From: Sphingopyxis sp.
Lineage (GTDB): Bacteria > Pseudomonadota > Alphaproteobacteria > Sphingomonadales > Sphingomonadaceae
Direction: 5' to 3'
Length of the DNA: 64,000 nucleotides
NCBI RefSeq assembly: GCF_016793825.1
Contig: NZ_JAEULM010000002.1
Coordinates: 153,976 to 217,975, forward strand
The notes beneath the pieces are model-generated. The model searched no databases, was not told the origin of the DNA, and was given only the letters and a program-made list of their open reading frames with translations. Shown one piece after another: positions 15,878-25,119 of the stretch (the stretch's first letter is position 1; every line of letters begins with the position of its first letter). The position numbers and the translations under genes are program-made.

Positions 15878-17929
15878 ATGACGAGCATGTTTCCATTCCG
15901 CAAGAAGCCCGCGCCCGTTCCGCCACCCCCCGCCGATCCGCGCGGGGCGACCCTTGCCGATGACGGCGCGGCTTTGCCTCCGGCGACGCTTGTTCCCGAG
16001 ACGCGGCGGCGCAAATGGACGCGGCGCCTTTCGCGCGGCTTCGCGATCGTCTCGGTGGCCTTCATCCTGCTCGTCGGCTGGCTCGCGCTGACCGCTCCGC
16101 TTTCCAAATCGCTCGAACCGATCGCCCCGCCAGAGGTCACGCTGCTGGCGTCCGACGGCACGCCGATCGCGCGGATGGGCGCGATCGTCGACAAGCCGGT
16201 GCAGGTGAAAACGCTTCCAAAGCATGTGACCGGCGCTTTCCTGGCGATCGAGGATCGACGCTTCTACACCCATTGGGGCGTCGATCCGCGCAGCATCGCA
16301 CGCGCGGTGTGGGCCAATGTGTCGGGCGGCCGGCCGCAGGGTGGCAGCACGATCACCCAGCAGCTCGCCAAATTCACGTTCCTGACGCCCAAGCGCACAC
16401 TGGGACGCAAGGCGCGCGAAGCGATGATCGCCTTCTGGCTGGAGGCCTGGCTGACGAAGGACGAGATTCTCGAACGCTATCTGTCGAATGCCTATTTTGG
16501 TGACAACACCTATGGGCTCAGGGCCGCGTCGCTCCATTATTTCTCGCGCCAGCCCGAAAAGCTGACGCCGTCGCAGGCGGCGATGCTCGCGGGGTTGGTG
16601 CAGGCACCCTCGCGCCTGGCGCCGACCAAAAACCCCGGTCTTGCGGCCAAGCGGATGCGGCTGGTCGTCGATGCGATGATCGACACCGGCTATCTGACCG
16701 AAGCCGAAGCGAAGAAGATCCGTCCACCGCGCATCGACGTCCGGTCGCGCAACGACCTGCCCACGGGGACCTACTTCGCCGACTGGGCGCTTCCCGAGGC
16801 GCGAAAGCTCAGCGATGTCGGCTATTCGCGGCAAACGATCCGCACGACCCTCGACGCCCGGCTACAGGGGATCGCGCGCCGCATTACCGCGCGCTCCGGC
16901 GTCGGCACGGCGCAGGTTGCGCTGGTCGCGATGCGCCCGAACGGCGAGGTGGTCGCGATGGTCGGCGGCCGCGACTATGCCGCCTCCCCCTTCAACCGCG
17001 TCACGCAGGCGCGCCGCCAGCCGGGTTCGACGTTCAAGCTGTTCGTCTATCTTGCCGCACTGAAAGACGGGTGGAAGCCGGCCGACACGATCGCCAACAC
17101 CCCGATCGCGACAGGATCGTACCAGCCAAAGAACGCCGGCGGCGCCTATTCGGACACGATCAGCCTCGAAGACGCCTTCGCCTCGTCCAGCAATGTCGCC
17201 GCGGTACGGCTGCTGCGCGAAGTCGGTGACGACAAGGTGATCCGCATGGCGCGCGATCTCGGCGTGAAGTCGCCGCTGGCGCGCGGCGACCCCAGCCTCG
17301 CGCTCGGCACATCGAGCATGACCCTGCTCGAACTCACCGCCGCCTACGCCGCGGTCGCGGCAAACGCCTACCCGGTCGTTCCGCACGCCTTCAAGGAAGA
17401 GGAAGATGGCTGGCTTGCAAATCTCTTCTTCGGTCCCGACCATTTCGGATCGCGTGTGCATGGCGATATCGAACAATTGCTGCGCGCGGCGGTGAATCGC
17501 GGCACCGGGCGGGCCGCACGGTTGCCGCAGGCCAATTTCGGCAAGACGGGTACCAGCCAGGACAGTCGCGATGCGCTGTTCATCGGCTACGCCAACGGCC
17601 TCGTCGTCGGAATCTGGGTCGGTAACGACGATAATTCGCCGCTGCGCGGCATCGTCGGGGGCGGGCTTCCGGCGCGTATATGGCGCGACTTCATGGTCCA
17701 GGCGAGCGGCAAGCCGATCCCCGCCAAGGCACCTCCACCGCGCGCGACCGATCCCGGCGGTCCGGTCCAGCCGCTCGACATTCCCGACGTTCCGGCAATC
17801 CCGGTCGCCGACAAGACGAGTATCGAGGTGAAGGACGGCAATGCCGTGATCAGCACCGAAATCGGCGGCACGCGCGTCGACCTGCGCCTGCCGGTCGGGG
17901 ATCGGCCGGCCGAGACGACACCACCTTAG
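15878..17929 (+). CDS. Class A penicillin-binding protein (bifunctional transglycosylase/transpeptidase)
   Basis: A 683-residue peptidoglycan synthase. After a proline-rich cytoplasmic tail and one membrane anchor (FAIVSVAFILLVGWLAL, about 53-70) comes a GT51 domain with EDRRFYTHWGVDP, GGSTITQQLAKF and the YLSNAYFGDNTYGL motif, then a transpeptidase domain with the active-site RQPGSTFKLF (Ser-x-x-Lys), SSSN, and GKTGTSQD. It polymerises and cross-links glycan strands. Length and architecture fit the PBP1 group; a lone gene with no visible operon partners. Confidence 0.93.
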   Translation: MTSMFPFRKKPAPVPPPPADPRGATLADDGAALPPATLVPETRRRKWTRRLSRGFAIVSVAFILLVGWLALTAPLSKSLEPIAPPEVTLLASDGTPIARMGAIVDKPVQVKTLPKHVTGAFLAIEDRRFYTHWGVDPRSIARAVWANVSGGRPQGGSTITQQLAKFTFLTPKRTLGRKAREAMIAFWLEAWLTKDEILERYLSNAYFGDNTYGLRAASLHYFSRQPEKLTPSQAAMLAGLVQAPSRLAPTKNPGLAAKRMRLVVDAMIDTGYLTEAEAKKIRPPRIDVRSRNDLPTGTYFADWALPEARKLSDVGYSRQTIRTTLDARLQGIARRITARSGVGTAQVALVAMRPNGEVVAMVGGRDYAASPFNRVTQARRQPGSTFKLFVYLAALKDGWKPADTIANTPIATGSYQPKNAGGAYSDTISLEDAFASSSNVAAVRLLREVGDDKVIRMARDLGVKSPLARGDPSLALGTSSMTLLELTAAYAAVAANAYPVVPHAFKEEEDGWLANLFFGPDHFGSRVHGDIEQLLRAAVNRGTGRAARLPQANFGKTGTSQDSRDALFIGYANGLVVGIWVGNDDNSPLRGIVGGGLPARIWRDFMVQASGKPIPAKAPPPRATDPGGPVQPLDIPDVPAIPVADKTSIEVKDGNAVISTEIGGTRVDLRLPVGDRPAETTPP

Positions 17930-17984
17930 GGTAAAAGCGGTATTAGGGGTTGTGCGTTGCCGTTCGAGAAATGCGCTATTCCCC

Positions 17985-18004
17985 CCCTCCCGCAGACGGG
18001 AGGG
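17985..18004. repeat. CCCTCCCG / CGGGAGGG hairpin repeat
   Basis: Perfect 8-bp arms (17985-17992 and 17997-18004) around CAGA, 56 bp after the PBP stop. The same arms recur at 33869-33888. It has no following T-run, so it is more likely a dispersed repeat than a terminator. Confidence 0.55.
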
Positions 18005-18074
18005 AAGAAGAATGGCCGCTTCCAGTTCAAAACCGGAAATTCGTCGCTCGGGACGCCCACCGCCCCGCGGCACC

Positions 18075-18111
18075 AAACAAAATGGGGCAGCCTCGTTAGG
18101 AGTGCCGCCCC
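18075..18111 (-). terminator. Rho-independent terminator for the small exported protein gene
   Basis: On the minus strand an 8-bp stem (GGGGCGGC with GCTGCCCC, one G-U pair) is followed by ATTTTGTTT, about 60 nt after the stop at 18172. A second stem, GGTCCGTC/GACGGACC (18121-18149), lies between it and the gene and lacks a U-tract. Confidence 0.65.
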
Positions 18112-18171
18112 AGTTGGTGGGGTCCGTCGGGAGAGGGAGAGGACGGACCGGAGATTGGTGTCTAATCTGAC

Positions 18172-18507
18172 TTAGCGCAATGCCATCTTGCTGTCGGTTG
18201 CGACTTCGTCGACACCGGCAAGCTTCAGGGCAGCACGGAACTGCTTGGCGGCGGCGCGTTCGTTGCCCGCTTCGCACAGCTTCTTGCCGGTCGAGACGAA
18301 GCGCTTTGCATTGACCTGCTTGGCACCGTCGACGCCGTTGGCGGCGACATAGGCCTGTTCGGCGAGCGTCGAACAGCGATAGTCGCTGCTGTCCTGCGCA
18401 TAAGCCGGCGAGGTCGTCGCGGTGAGGCCGGTGAAGGCGAGAGCCGAAGCCGCGACGATCGCGAAGGCTGCGGGGAAGCGGCGGAAAGAGGAGAGCTGAG
18501 TGGCCAT
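18172..18507 (-). CDS. Small exported protein of unknown function
   Basis: A 111-residue protein with a long signal peptide (FAIVAASALAFTGLTATTSP, cleavage after AYA-Q). The mature part of about 75 residues is helical with two cysteines (YRCSTL and KLCEAG) and a repeat-like AAAKQFRAALKLAG reminiscent of a single TPR helix pair. AAGGAACC upstream of the ATG is a good ribosome site. It is divergent from a LysR gene with an A/T-rich 83-bp gap containing TATAAT-like blocks, and ends at a clear terminator. Confidence 0.8.
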   Translation of the reverse strand: MATQLSSFRRFPAAFAIVAASALAFTGLTATTSPAYAQDSSDYRCSTLAEQAYVAANGVDGAKQVNAKRFVSTGKKLCEAGNERAAAKQFRAALKLAGVDEVATDSKMALR

Positions 18508-18590
18508 GGGAGAGGTTCCTTTCGTTTCGTTGTGCAACCTTTTTAGTCGCGCTTGCGCCCTTATATAATCCTCTATAATCTGCAAGTGCT

Positions 18591-19517
18591 TTGAAGCAGG
18601 ATTTAACAATCCCCCATGGGGCGCTCGACGGGATCGAAGCTTTCCTCCGTGTCGCGGAAAGGCGCAGCTTTTCCGCCGCTGCGGCCGACCTCGGCGTCTC
18701 GCCCTCGGCGATCAGCCAGACCGTGAAAGCGCTCGAGGCGCGCATCGGTGCGCCACTGTTCATGCGCACGACGCGCAGCGTGGGCCTGACGCAGGCCGGC
18801 GAAATGTTCCTCGAACGCGCCGCGCCCGCCTATTCGGGGCTCGCCGATGCCTATGAGGCGGCGCGCAACCTTGGCAACCGGCCGGCCGGGCGTCTGCGCA
18901 TCAATTTGATGCGCGGCGCCGTCCAGCCGCTGTTCGAACCGATCATTGCGGGCTTTTGCGAAGCCTACCCCGAAATCGAGCTGGAGATTTATGCCGACGA
19001 CGCTTTGTCGGACCTCAGCGCCGGCGGCTTCGACGCCGGGGTGCGGATGGGCGAATCGCTCGACGCCGACGTTATCGCGGTTCGCCTGACCGGGCCTTTC
19101 CGCTTCGTCGTTGCCGCAACGCCGGCCTATTTCGAAAAATATGGTCGCCCCGAAACGCCCGAGGACCTGCGGCACCATCGCTGTGTGCGCTTTCGCCTGG
19201 CGTCGGGCGGGCTGATGCCCTGGACGTTCGAAAAGGGGAACCGCGAATTCGACGTCGCGGTGAGCGGCCCGGTGATCGTCAACGACTGGATCGCCGCGAC
19301 GGTCGCGATGCGCAGCGGCATCGCGATGATCATGACTGCCGAACCCGTCGCGAAGGCGATGGTCGAATCCGGCGACGTCGAACTGGTTCTGACCGATTAT
19401 GCGGGTTCGACCTCGGGCCTCTTCCTCTATTACCCCAGCCGCAAGCAGGTGATGCCCAAATTGCGTGCGTTCATCGACTATGTCCGCGAATTTCTGCCCG
19501 ATAATGTAACGGGATAA
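18591..19517 (+). CDS. LysR-family transcriptional regulator
   Basis: A 308-residue LTTR: winged helix at residues about 14-72 (GIEAFLRVAERRSFSAAA, then GVSPSAISQTVKALEARIGA, PLFMRTTRSVGLTQAGE) and an effector domain after about 95. The only in-frame start that keeps the first helix is TTG 18591; an ATG at 18616 is in another frame. Target is unknown. It is divergent from a small exported protein gene and is followed after 114 bp by a TauE/SafE permease, the two natural candidates for its regulon. Confidence 0.9.
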   Translation: MKQDLTIPHGALDGIEAFLRVAERRSFSAAAADLGVSPSAISQTVKALEARIGAPLFMRTTRSVGLTQAGEMFLERAAPAYSGLADAYEAARNLGNRPAGRLRINLMRGAVQPLFEPIIAGFCEAYPEIELEIYADDALSDLSAGGFDAGVRMGESLDADVIAVRLTGPFRFVVAATPAYFEKYGRPETPEDLRHHRCVRFRLASGGLMPWTFEKGNREFDVAVSGPVIVNDWIAATVAMRSGIAMIMTAEPVAKAMVESGDVELVLTDYAGSTSGLFLYYPSRKQVMPKLRAFIDYVREFLPDNVTG

Positions 19518-19631
19518 GGGAACCCTTTGAGCGCAGAAACAATTCCCTTTCCAGCCAGCAGAAAAATTGCGGTGGCACTTTCGGCAAAAAGGCGGCAGCC
19601 CGTTCTCAATTAAAACGCTTGGGATGTAGAT

Positions 19632-20402
19632 ATGTTCGATCTGGCGGCTTTGGACCCCTCTTCGCTTTTACCCTTCATCCTGATCGGCTTTGCGGCCCAG
19701 CTCGTCGACGGCGCGCTTGGAATGGCGTTCGGTGTGATTTGCAACACGCTCCTCGTCGCGGTGATGGGAGTGCCGCCTGCCCAGGCCTCGGCGCGCATCC
19801 ATGTGGTCGAGGTGTTCACGACCGCGGTGTCGGGGATCAGTCACCTGATCCATCGCAACATCGAATGGCCGCTGTTCTGGAAGCTACTCATTCCCGGCAT
19901 GGTCGGCGGCGTCCTCGGCGCCTATGTGCTGACGTCGCTCCATTCGGAAGTCGTGAAGCCCTTCGTCCTGGCTTATCTGGTGGCCATCGGCATCTGGCTG
20001 CTCCTGCGCGGCCTGCTGTATCCGCCCAAGGTGCAGAAACCGACCGTCATCGCCCCGCTCGGACTCATCGGCGGCTTCCTCGACGCCGCGGGCGGCGGCG
20101 GCTGGGGGCCTGTGGTAACGTCGAACCTGCTCGTTCAGGGGGCAGAGCCGCGCAAGGTCGTCGGCACGGTGAACAGCGTCGAATTCTTCCTGACCCTGAC
20201 GGTTTCGGCGACCTTCATCTATCATCTGGGACTGGCCCAGATCGCGGGCGCCACATTGGGCCTGCTGATCGGCGGCGTCCTCGCCGCACCGCTCGGCGCG
20301 ATCATGGCAAAGCGTTTCTCGGTCAAACTGATGCTGACGCTGGTCGGCGTCGTCCTGACGGCAACCAGCGCCTTCGGCCTGTATCGCGCCTTGTTTGCCT
20401 GA
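19632..20402 (+). CDS. TauE/SafE-family membrane permease
   Basis: A 256-residue membrane protein with about eight helices in two similar halves, each holding the family's glycine-rich turn (FAAQLVDGALGMAFGVICN near the start; GGFLDAAGGGGWGPVVTSNL at about 140-160). TauE/SafE proteins export sulfite, sulfonates or related organic anions. No sulfur genes are adjacent, so substrate is open. It ends 5 bp before the convergent gene at 20408. Confidence 0.9.
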   Translation: MFDLAALDPSSLLPFILIGFAAQLVDGALGMAFGVICNTLLVAVMGVPPAQASARIHVVEVFTTAVSGISHLIHRNIEWPLFWKLLIPGMVGGVLGAYVLTSLHSEVVKPFVLAYLVAIGIWLLLRGLLYPPKVQKPTVIAPLGLIGGFLDAAGGGGWGPVVTSNLLVQGAEPRKVVGTVNSVEFFLTLTVSATFIYHLGLAQIAGATLGLLIGGVLAAPLGAIMAKRFSVKLMLTLVGVVLTATSAFGLYRALFA

Positions 20403-20407
20403 CCGGC

Positions 20408-20959
20408 TCAGTTCGCGGGCTTGGTCTCGTCGATCTTGTCGATCCATTCGGGATAGAAACTCGGTTCCCGTGCCGACCATCCCGGTGCCGTCGCCGCGGC
20501 TTCGCTGATCGACTGCAACAACACCTTGCGCTTGTCGGGGTGGAGGTGCGGCAGCGAGGCAGCGGCGCAGAAGGCGCCGGGCAGCCAGGGCCGGGCGTGC
20601 GCCCCGAGCAGCCGTTCGTACAGAAAGCGATAGGGTGCAAAACCCTGCAACCGGTCCTGCCCGAGGTCGAACGCCGAAACCGTTACGAGCGGCGCCATGA
20701 ACGCTTCGAGCGAGTCGAGCCCGCTGTCATCGGGAATATGTGCGCGAATGTCGCCCAGCCGCTGATAGATACGGGCCTGTACGCGAATGGCCGTCTCTTC
20801 GACCATATCGCGCGACCAGCGAGAGATCGCGTCGTCGCGTTCCAGCCCGATATCCAGCGACCGGCGGATGTAGCGCTGCGTCGCGGCGGGGAAACCCGCA
20901 AATTCCTTGATCTCCGCAATCGACAGATCGCCTGCTGCCGGTCCCGAACGAGTCACCAT
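20408..20959 (-). CDS. Conserved hypothetical protein
   Basis: A 183-residue soluble, helix-rich protein (IKEFAGFPAATQRYIRRSLD, SRWSRDMVEETAIRVQARIY) without signal peptide or recognisable motif. The internal ATG at 20959 is chosen because GGGAG lies 8 nt upstream; a longer frame to 21013 is possible. Convergent with TauE/SafE and divergent from the KAS III gene. Confidence 0.7.
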   Translation of the reverse strand: MVTRSGPAAGDLSIAEIKEFAGFPAATQRYIRRSLDIGLERDDAISRWSRDMVEETAIRVQARIYQRLGDIRAHIPDDSGLDSLEAFMAPLVTVSAFDLGQDRLQGFAPYRFLYERLLGAHARPWLPGAFCAAASLPHLHPDKRKVLLQSISEAAATAPGWSAREPSFYPEWIDKIDETKPAN

Positions 20960-21148
20960 GGTCGTGCTCCCGCACGGCGCCCGGGGAGCCATCCCCCCGG
21001 AGGCCTGCATCATTCAGTCTGCCACCAAAAGGGTTAGCAGCGGGTTAACCATGATGTCGGCGACCGTTCAGGCCGATCGCGGGCGTTGCGCGCTGCGGTG
21101 AGCCGTCCTAATCAGCGTGCATTCGAAAACAAAACACGCAGGACCGTC

Positions 21149-22285
21149 ATGTCGCAAGCATCGCAACCGGTCATTTCATCGACCGGCCTTTTCACCCCCG
21201 CCGAACGCATCACCAACGAAGAACTTGTCGCCAGTTTTAACGCCTATGTTGCACTGCACAATAGGGAAAATGCCGCCGCGATTGCGGCTGGCGATATTGT
21301 CGAACTTGCGGAATCGAGTGTCGAATTCATTGAAAAGGCCAGCGGCATCGGATCGCGGTTCGTGGTCGACAAGGCGGGCATCCTCGATCCCGCCCACATG
21401 GCACCGCGGATCGCCGAACGCCGCAACGACGAATTGTCGATCCTCGCCGAAATCGGCGTGGCGGCCGCGAAGGACGCGCTCGCGCGTGCCGGCCGCGCGG
21501 CGGCGGACGTCGATGCCGTGCTTTGCGCCGCGTCGAACATGCAGCGCCCCTATCCTGCGATGGCGGTCGAAATTCAGGACGCGCTTGGCATCGACGGTTT
21601 TGGTTTCGACATGAATGTCGCCTGCTCGTCGGCGACCTTCGGTATTCAGACCGCCGCCGACTATATCCGCGCCGGCCATGCGAAGAGCGTCCTCGTGGTG
21701 AATCCCGAAATCTGTTCGGGTCACCTCAACTGGCGCGACCGCGACAGCCATTTCATCTTCGGCGACGTCGCGACCGCGATCCTTGTCGAACAAAAGGATA
21801 TCGCTCCGGACGGCCACTGGGGCATCCTCGGTACCAAGCTCAAGACCGTCTTTTCGAACAACATCCGGAACAATTTCGGTTTTTTGAACCGCGGCCACGG
21901 TGGGATCGACCAGTCGGGTCCCAAGACCGACAAACTCTTCGTCCAGGAAGGCCGCAAGGTGTTCAAGGAAGTCGTGCCTATGGTCGCCAACATGATCGTC
22001 GAGCAGATGGAAACGCTCGGCCTTGAGGGTCGCGACATGCGCCGGCTATGGCTGCATCAGGCGAACACCAACATGAACCGGCTGATCGCCCATCGTGTGC
22101 TGGGCCACGAAGCGAGCGAGGACGAAAGTCCGACGGTCCTCGACACCTATGGCAATACGTCGAGCGCCGGTTCGATCATCGCCTTTCACCTGAACCATGA
22201 GGACATGGTCGCAGGCGACACGGGGCTGATCTGCTCCTTCGGGGCGGGTTACAGCGCAGGAACGGTGTTCGTCCGCAAGACCTGA
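21149..22285 (+). CDS. Beta-ketoacyl-ACP synthase III family protein (long form)
   Basis: A 378-residue thiolase-fold condensing enzyme, about 50 residues longer than housekeeping FabH. The triad is intact: Cys in MNVACSSATFG (about 170), His in LWLHQANTNMN (about 315), Asn in YGNTSSAGS (about 345). Extra sequence lies between residues about 25 and 60. This length resembles the Pseudomonas type that condenses medium-chain acyl-CoA with malonyl-ACP, linking beta-oxidation to synthesis; that is inference. AGGA precedes the ATG by 7 nt. Monocistronic. Confidence 0.88.
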   Translation: MSQASQPVISSTGLFTPAERITNEELVASFNAYVALHNRENAAAIAAGDIVELAESSVEFIEKASGIGSRFVVDKAGILDPAHMAPRIAERRNDELSILAEIGVAAAKDALARAGRAAADVDAVLCAASNMQRPYPAMAVEIQDALGIDGFGFDMNVACSSATFGIQTAADYIRAGHAKSVLVVNPEICSGHLNWRDRDSHFIFGDVATAILVEQKDIAPDGHWGILGTKLKTVFSNNIRNNFGFLNRGHGGIDQSGPKTDKLFVQEGRKVFKEVVPMVANMIVEQMETLGLEGRDMRRLWLHQANTNMNRLIAHRVLGHEASEDESPTVLDTYGNTSSAGSIIAFHLNHEDMVAGDTGLICSFGAGYSAGTVFVRKT

Positions 22286-22336
22286 CGGTTCAGCAGGTCG
22301 CGGCGCCGGCCCGTTTCAGCAAAGCTCAAACAAAAA

Positions 22337-23425
22337 TTAGGGCACAAAGGTCGTGAACAGGTAGATCGCGAACAGCATCAGGTGGATCACCCCCTGCAAC
22401 ACGGTGGTCCGACCGTTGGCGAGCGTCTGCACCGATACGATCAGCGACAGGAACAGCAGCACCGTCGACTTCGCGTCGAGACCGAGGCTGATCGGCAGAT
22501 CGGTCACGATCGACAGGATCGCAACCGCGGGAATGGTGAGGCCGATCGTCGCGAGCGCCGAGCCCAATGCGAGGTTGAGGCTGGTCTGCAACCGGTCGGC
22601 CTTCGCCGCGCGCACGGCCGCCAACCCTTCAGGCGCGAGGATCAGCGCCGCGATCAGCACGCCGAGCACCGCAGGCGGAGCCCCCCAGTCGGCGAGCAGC
22701 GCGCCGATGACCGGCGACAGATTCTTCGCGAGCAGAACAACTGCAACAAGGCTGGCAAGCAGCAATGCGCCCGAAATGGCGGTGCGCTGGAGGCTAGGCG
22801 GCGCGGCGTGGGCGTCAAGCTCGCCGTCGCCGTCGGCATCCCCGTCGGGAAGGAAATAGTCGCGGTGGCGCACCGTCTGGACCAGCGCGAAAGTCGCATA
22901 GAGGATCAGCGATACCGCGGCGACGAAACCCAGCTGTTTCGCCGAATAGAAGGGACCGGGGACGCTGGACGTGAAATTGGGGAGAACCAGCGTAACGACC
23001 GTGAGCACGGTGAGCGTCGCGAGGGCGGCGCCGATCCCGGTGCGCGGAAACCGCTGTTCATGATGACGGATCGCGCCGCTCAGCAGACAGAGGCCCATGA
23101 GCAGGTTGAGGATGACCATCACCGCCGCGAACACCGTGTCGCGCGCCAGCGTCTGCGCCTTTTCGGGTTCGGCCTGCATCAACGTCAGGATCAGCCCGAC
23201 CTCGATAACCGTCACGGCGAGCGCGAGGATCAATGTGCCGAACGGCTCCCCCACGCGGTGCGCGATGACTTCCGCATGGTGGACCGCCGCGATCACGGCA
23301 CCCATCAGGATGATCGCGACGAGCCAGGCATTCAGCGGCATCGCGAGGCTCGCCATCGCGGCGACGAAGCCGAGGATCGGAAAAATGTCGTTGGTGCGGT
23401 CGGCGAGGCGAAGTTTTGCGGTCAT
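22337..23425 (-). CDS. Calcium/sodium:proton antiporter, ChaA/y4hA type
   Basis: A 362-residue membrane protein with about eleven helices and the two CaCA repeats: HHAEVIAHRVGEPFGTLILA near residue 50 and ILAPEGLAAVRAAKADRLQT near 255. Both acidic positions that coordinate the cation are in place. An acidic loop (DGDADGDGELDAHA, about 190-203) separates the halves and may sense Ca2+. It lies on the same strand as hisF, 79 bp downstream of it, so it could be read with the his genes or separately. Confidence 0.9.
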   Translation of the reverse strand: MTAKLRLADRTNDIFPILGFVAAMASLAMPLNAWLVAIILMGAVIAAVHHAEVIAHRVGEPFGTLILALAVTVIEVGLILTLMQAEPEKAQTLARDTVFAAVMVILNLLMGLCLLSGAIRHHEQRFPRTGIGAALATLTVLTVVTLVLPNFTSSVPGPFYSAKQLGFVAAVSLILYATFALVQTVRHRDYFLPDGDADGDGELDAHAAPPSLQRTAISGALLLASLVAVVLLAKNLSPVIGALLADWGAPPAVLGVLIAALILAPEGLAAVRAAKADRLQTSLNLALGSALATIGLTIPAVAILSIVTDLPISLGLDAKSTVLLFLSLIVSVQTLANGRTTVLQGVIHLMLFAIYLFTTFVP

Positions 23426-23504
23426 GGGACTTCTATTGCAGCCGCATCCGCGCATGGCCACCCCCAACCGCGTCACCCCGGCGACGATCAGGTCGAGAGC
23501 AGCC

Positions 23505-24269
23505 TCAGTGGCTGCGCACCGGGAGTCCGGCGGCTGCGAGCCGCGCATGGACTTCGGCGATCGTCGCTTCGCCGAAGTGGAAGATACTGGCGGCCAGAAC
23601 CGCGCTCGCACCGCCTTCGACGACGCCGGCAACCAGATGGTCGAGCGTGCCGACGCCGCCCGATGCGATCACCGGCACGTTGACCGCATCGGCGATCGCG
23701 CGGGTGAGCGTCAGGTCATAACCGTCGCGCGTTCCGTCGCGGTCCATGCTGGTCACGAGCAGTTCACCGGCGCCGAGCGCCGCCAGTCGTGTTGCATGGT
23801 CCACCGCGTCGATCCCGGTCGGCTTGCGCCCGCCGTGCGTGAAGATTTCCCATCGACCGCCCTCGACGCGGCGCGCGTCGATGCTGCCAACGGCGCATTG
23901 ACTGCCAAAGCGATCGGCGATGTCGGCGACAAGCTCGGGCCGTGCCACCGCGGCGCTGTTCACGGCAACCTTGTCGGCCCCGGCGAGGAGCAGTGCGCGC
24001 GCATCGTCTGTACTCCGCACCCCGCCGCCGACGGTGAGCGGCATGAAACAGACCTCGGCGGTGCGGGCGACCATGTCGAGCAAAGTGCCGCGCCCCTGAT
24101 GGCTGGCGCTGATATCGAGAAAGCAGAGCTCGTCGGCGCCGGCCGCGTCATAGGCGCGGGCCGCCTCGACCGGATCGCCGGCGTCGCGCAGATCGACGAA
24201 ATTGACGCCCTTCACGACGCGGCCATCGGCAACGTCGAGACAGGGGATAACGCGGACACGGACGGTCAT
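23505..24269 (-). CDS. hisF: Imidazole glycerol phosphate synthase cyclase subunit HisF
   Basis: A 254-residue TIM barrel with catalytic Asp in [18 protein letters not shown] (residue about 11) and in [13 protein letters not shown] (about 130), plus the phosphate sites GGGVRS and ASGGVG. With HisH it converts PRFAR to IGP and AICAR. ATG 24269 matches the family N-terminus; an upstream in-frame ATG at 24278 adds three residues. It is the last his gene of the cluster. Confidence 0.97.
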   Translation of the reverse strand: MTVRVRVIPCLDVADGRVVKGVNFVDLRDAGDPVEAARAYDAAGADELCFLDISASHQGRGTLLDMVARTAEVCFMPLTVGGGVRSTDDARALLLAGADKVAVNSAAVARPELVADIADRFGSQCAVGSIDARRVEGGRWEIFTHGGRKPTGIDAVDHATRLAALGAGELLVTSMDRDGTRDGYDLTLTRAIADAVNVPVIASGGVGTLDHLVAGVVEGGASAVLAASIFHFGEATIAEVHARLAAAGLPVRSH

Positions 24270-24384
24270 ACGAACCATCCCCCGGATCCCTTCGTGTCGG
24301 GCGCGGTCGAGGCACTCCACAGCGCAGCGCAACACCGACAGGCATCTCGACTTCGCCCGATGCGATCGGAAAATGGGATGTGCG

Positions 24385-25119
24385 TCACGCGACGCCCGCC
24401 GCAATCGCTTCGGCGAGATCGAGCCGGCCGTCGTAGAGCGCGCGGCCGGTGATCACGCCTTCGATGCCGTTCGCGACATGTGGGCGGAGGGCATGGATGT
24501 CGCCGATGTCGGCAACCCCGCCGCTTGCGATAACCGGAATATCGACCGTCTGCGCCAGCGCCACGGTCGCCTCGACATTGCAGCCCTTGAGCAGGCCGTC
24601 GCGCCCGACGTCGGTGAACAGCAGCGCGGCGACCCCGGCATCCTCAAATCGCCGTGCAAGATCCTCGACGCGGACGTCGGAGACATCGGCCCAGCCTTCG
24701 GTCGCGACCATCCCGTCGCGCGCATCGACCCCGACGACGATCCGGCCGGGCAGGTCGCGCGCCGCCAATTTGACGAATGCGGGATCCTTGAGCGCTGCAG
24801 TGCCGATGATCACGCGCTCGACGCCCAGCGCGAGCCAGCGGTCGACGCCGGCGCGGTCCCGGATGCCGCCGCCAACTTGCACCTTGCCCGGAAAGGCGGC
24901 GATGATGGCTTCGACCGCGCTGCCGTTGACGCTGGCGCCCGCGAATGCTCCGTCGAGATCGACGACATGTAGGTGCGACGCGCCCGCATCGGCGAAAAGC
25001 TGCGCCTGCGCCGCTGGATCATCGCCATAGACGGTCGCGCGCGCCATATCGCCCTCGGCAAGCCGCACCACATGCCCGCCCTTGAGGTCGATCGCTGGAA
25101 AAATGGTCAGGGGCGCCAC
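24385..25119 (-). CDS. hisA: ProFAR isomerase HisA
   Basis: A 244-residue TIM barrel with [15 protein letters not shown] at residues 10-24 (first catalytic Asp), VQVGGGIRD, and [13 protein letters not shown] (second Asp, about 130). It isomerises ProFAR to PRFAR in histidine synthesis. Its start lies 13 bp inside the hisH stop region, indicating coupled translation, and 115 bp separate it from hisF. Confidence 0.97.
   Translation of the reverse strand: MAPLTIFPAIDLKGGHVVRLAEGDMARATVYGDDPAAQAQLFADAGASHLHVVDLDGAFAGASVNGSAVEAIIAAFPGKVQVGGGIRDRAGVDRWLALGVERVIIGTAALKDPAFVKLAARDLPGRIVVGVDARDGMVATEGWADVSDVRVEDLARRFEDAGVAALLFTDVGRDGLLKGCNVEATVALAQTVDIPVIASGGVADIGDIHALRPHVANGIEGVITGRALYDGRLDLAEAIAAGVA

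Noticed and set aside
17957-18175. A 72-codon frame between the PBP gene and the small exported protein gene
   Set aside because: It runs through a CCCTCCC hairpin repeat and two stem-loops, with no protein-like composition.
23097-24452. A 451-codon plus-strand frame opposite hisF and the antiporter
   Set aside because: No start context or domain; both minus-strand genes are well supported.
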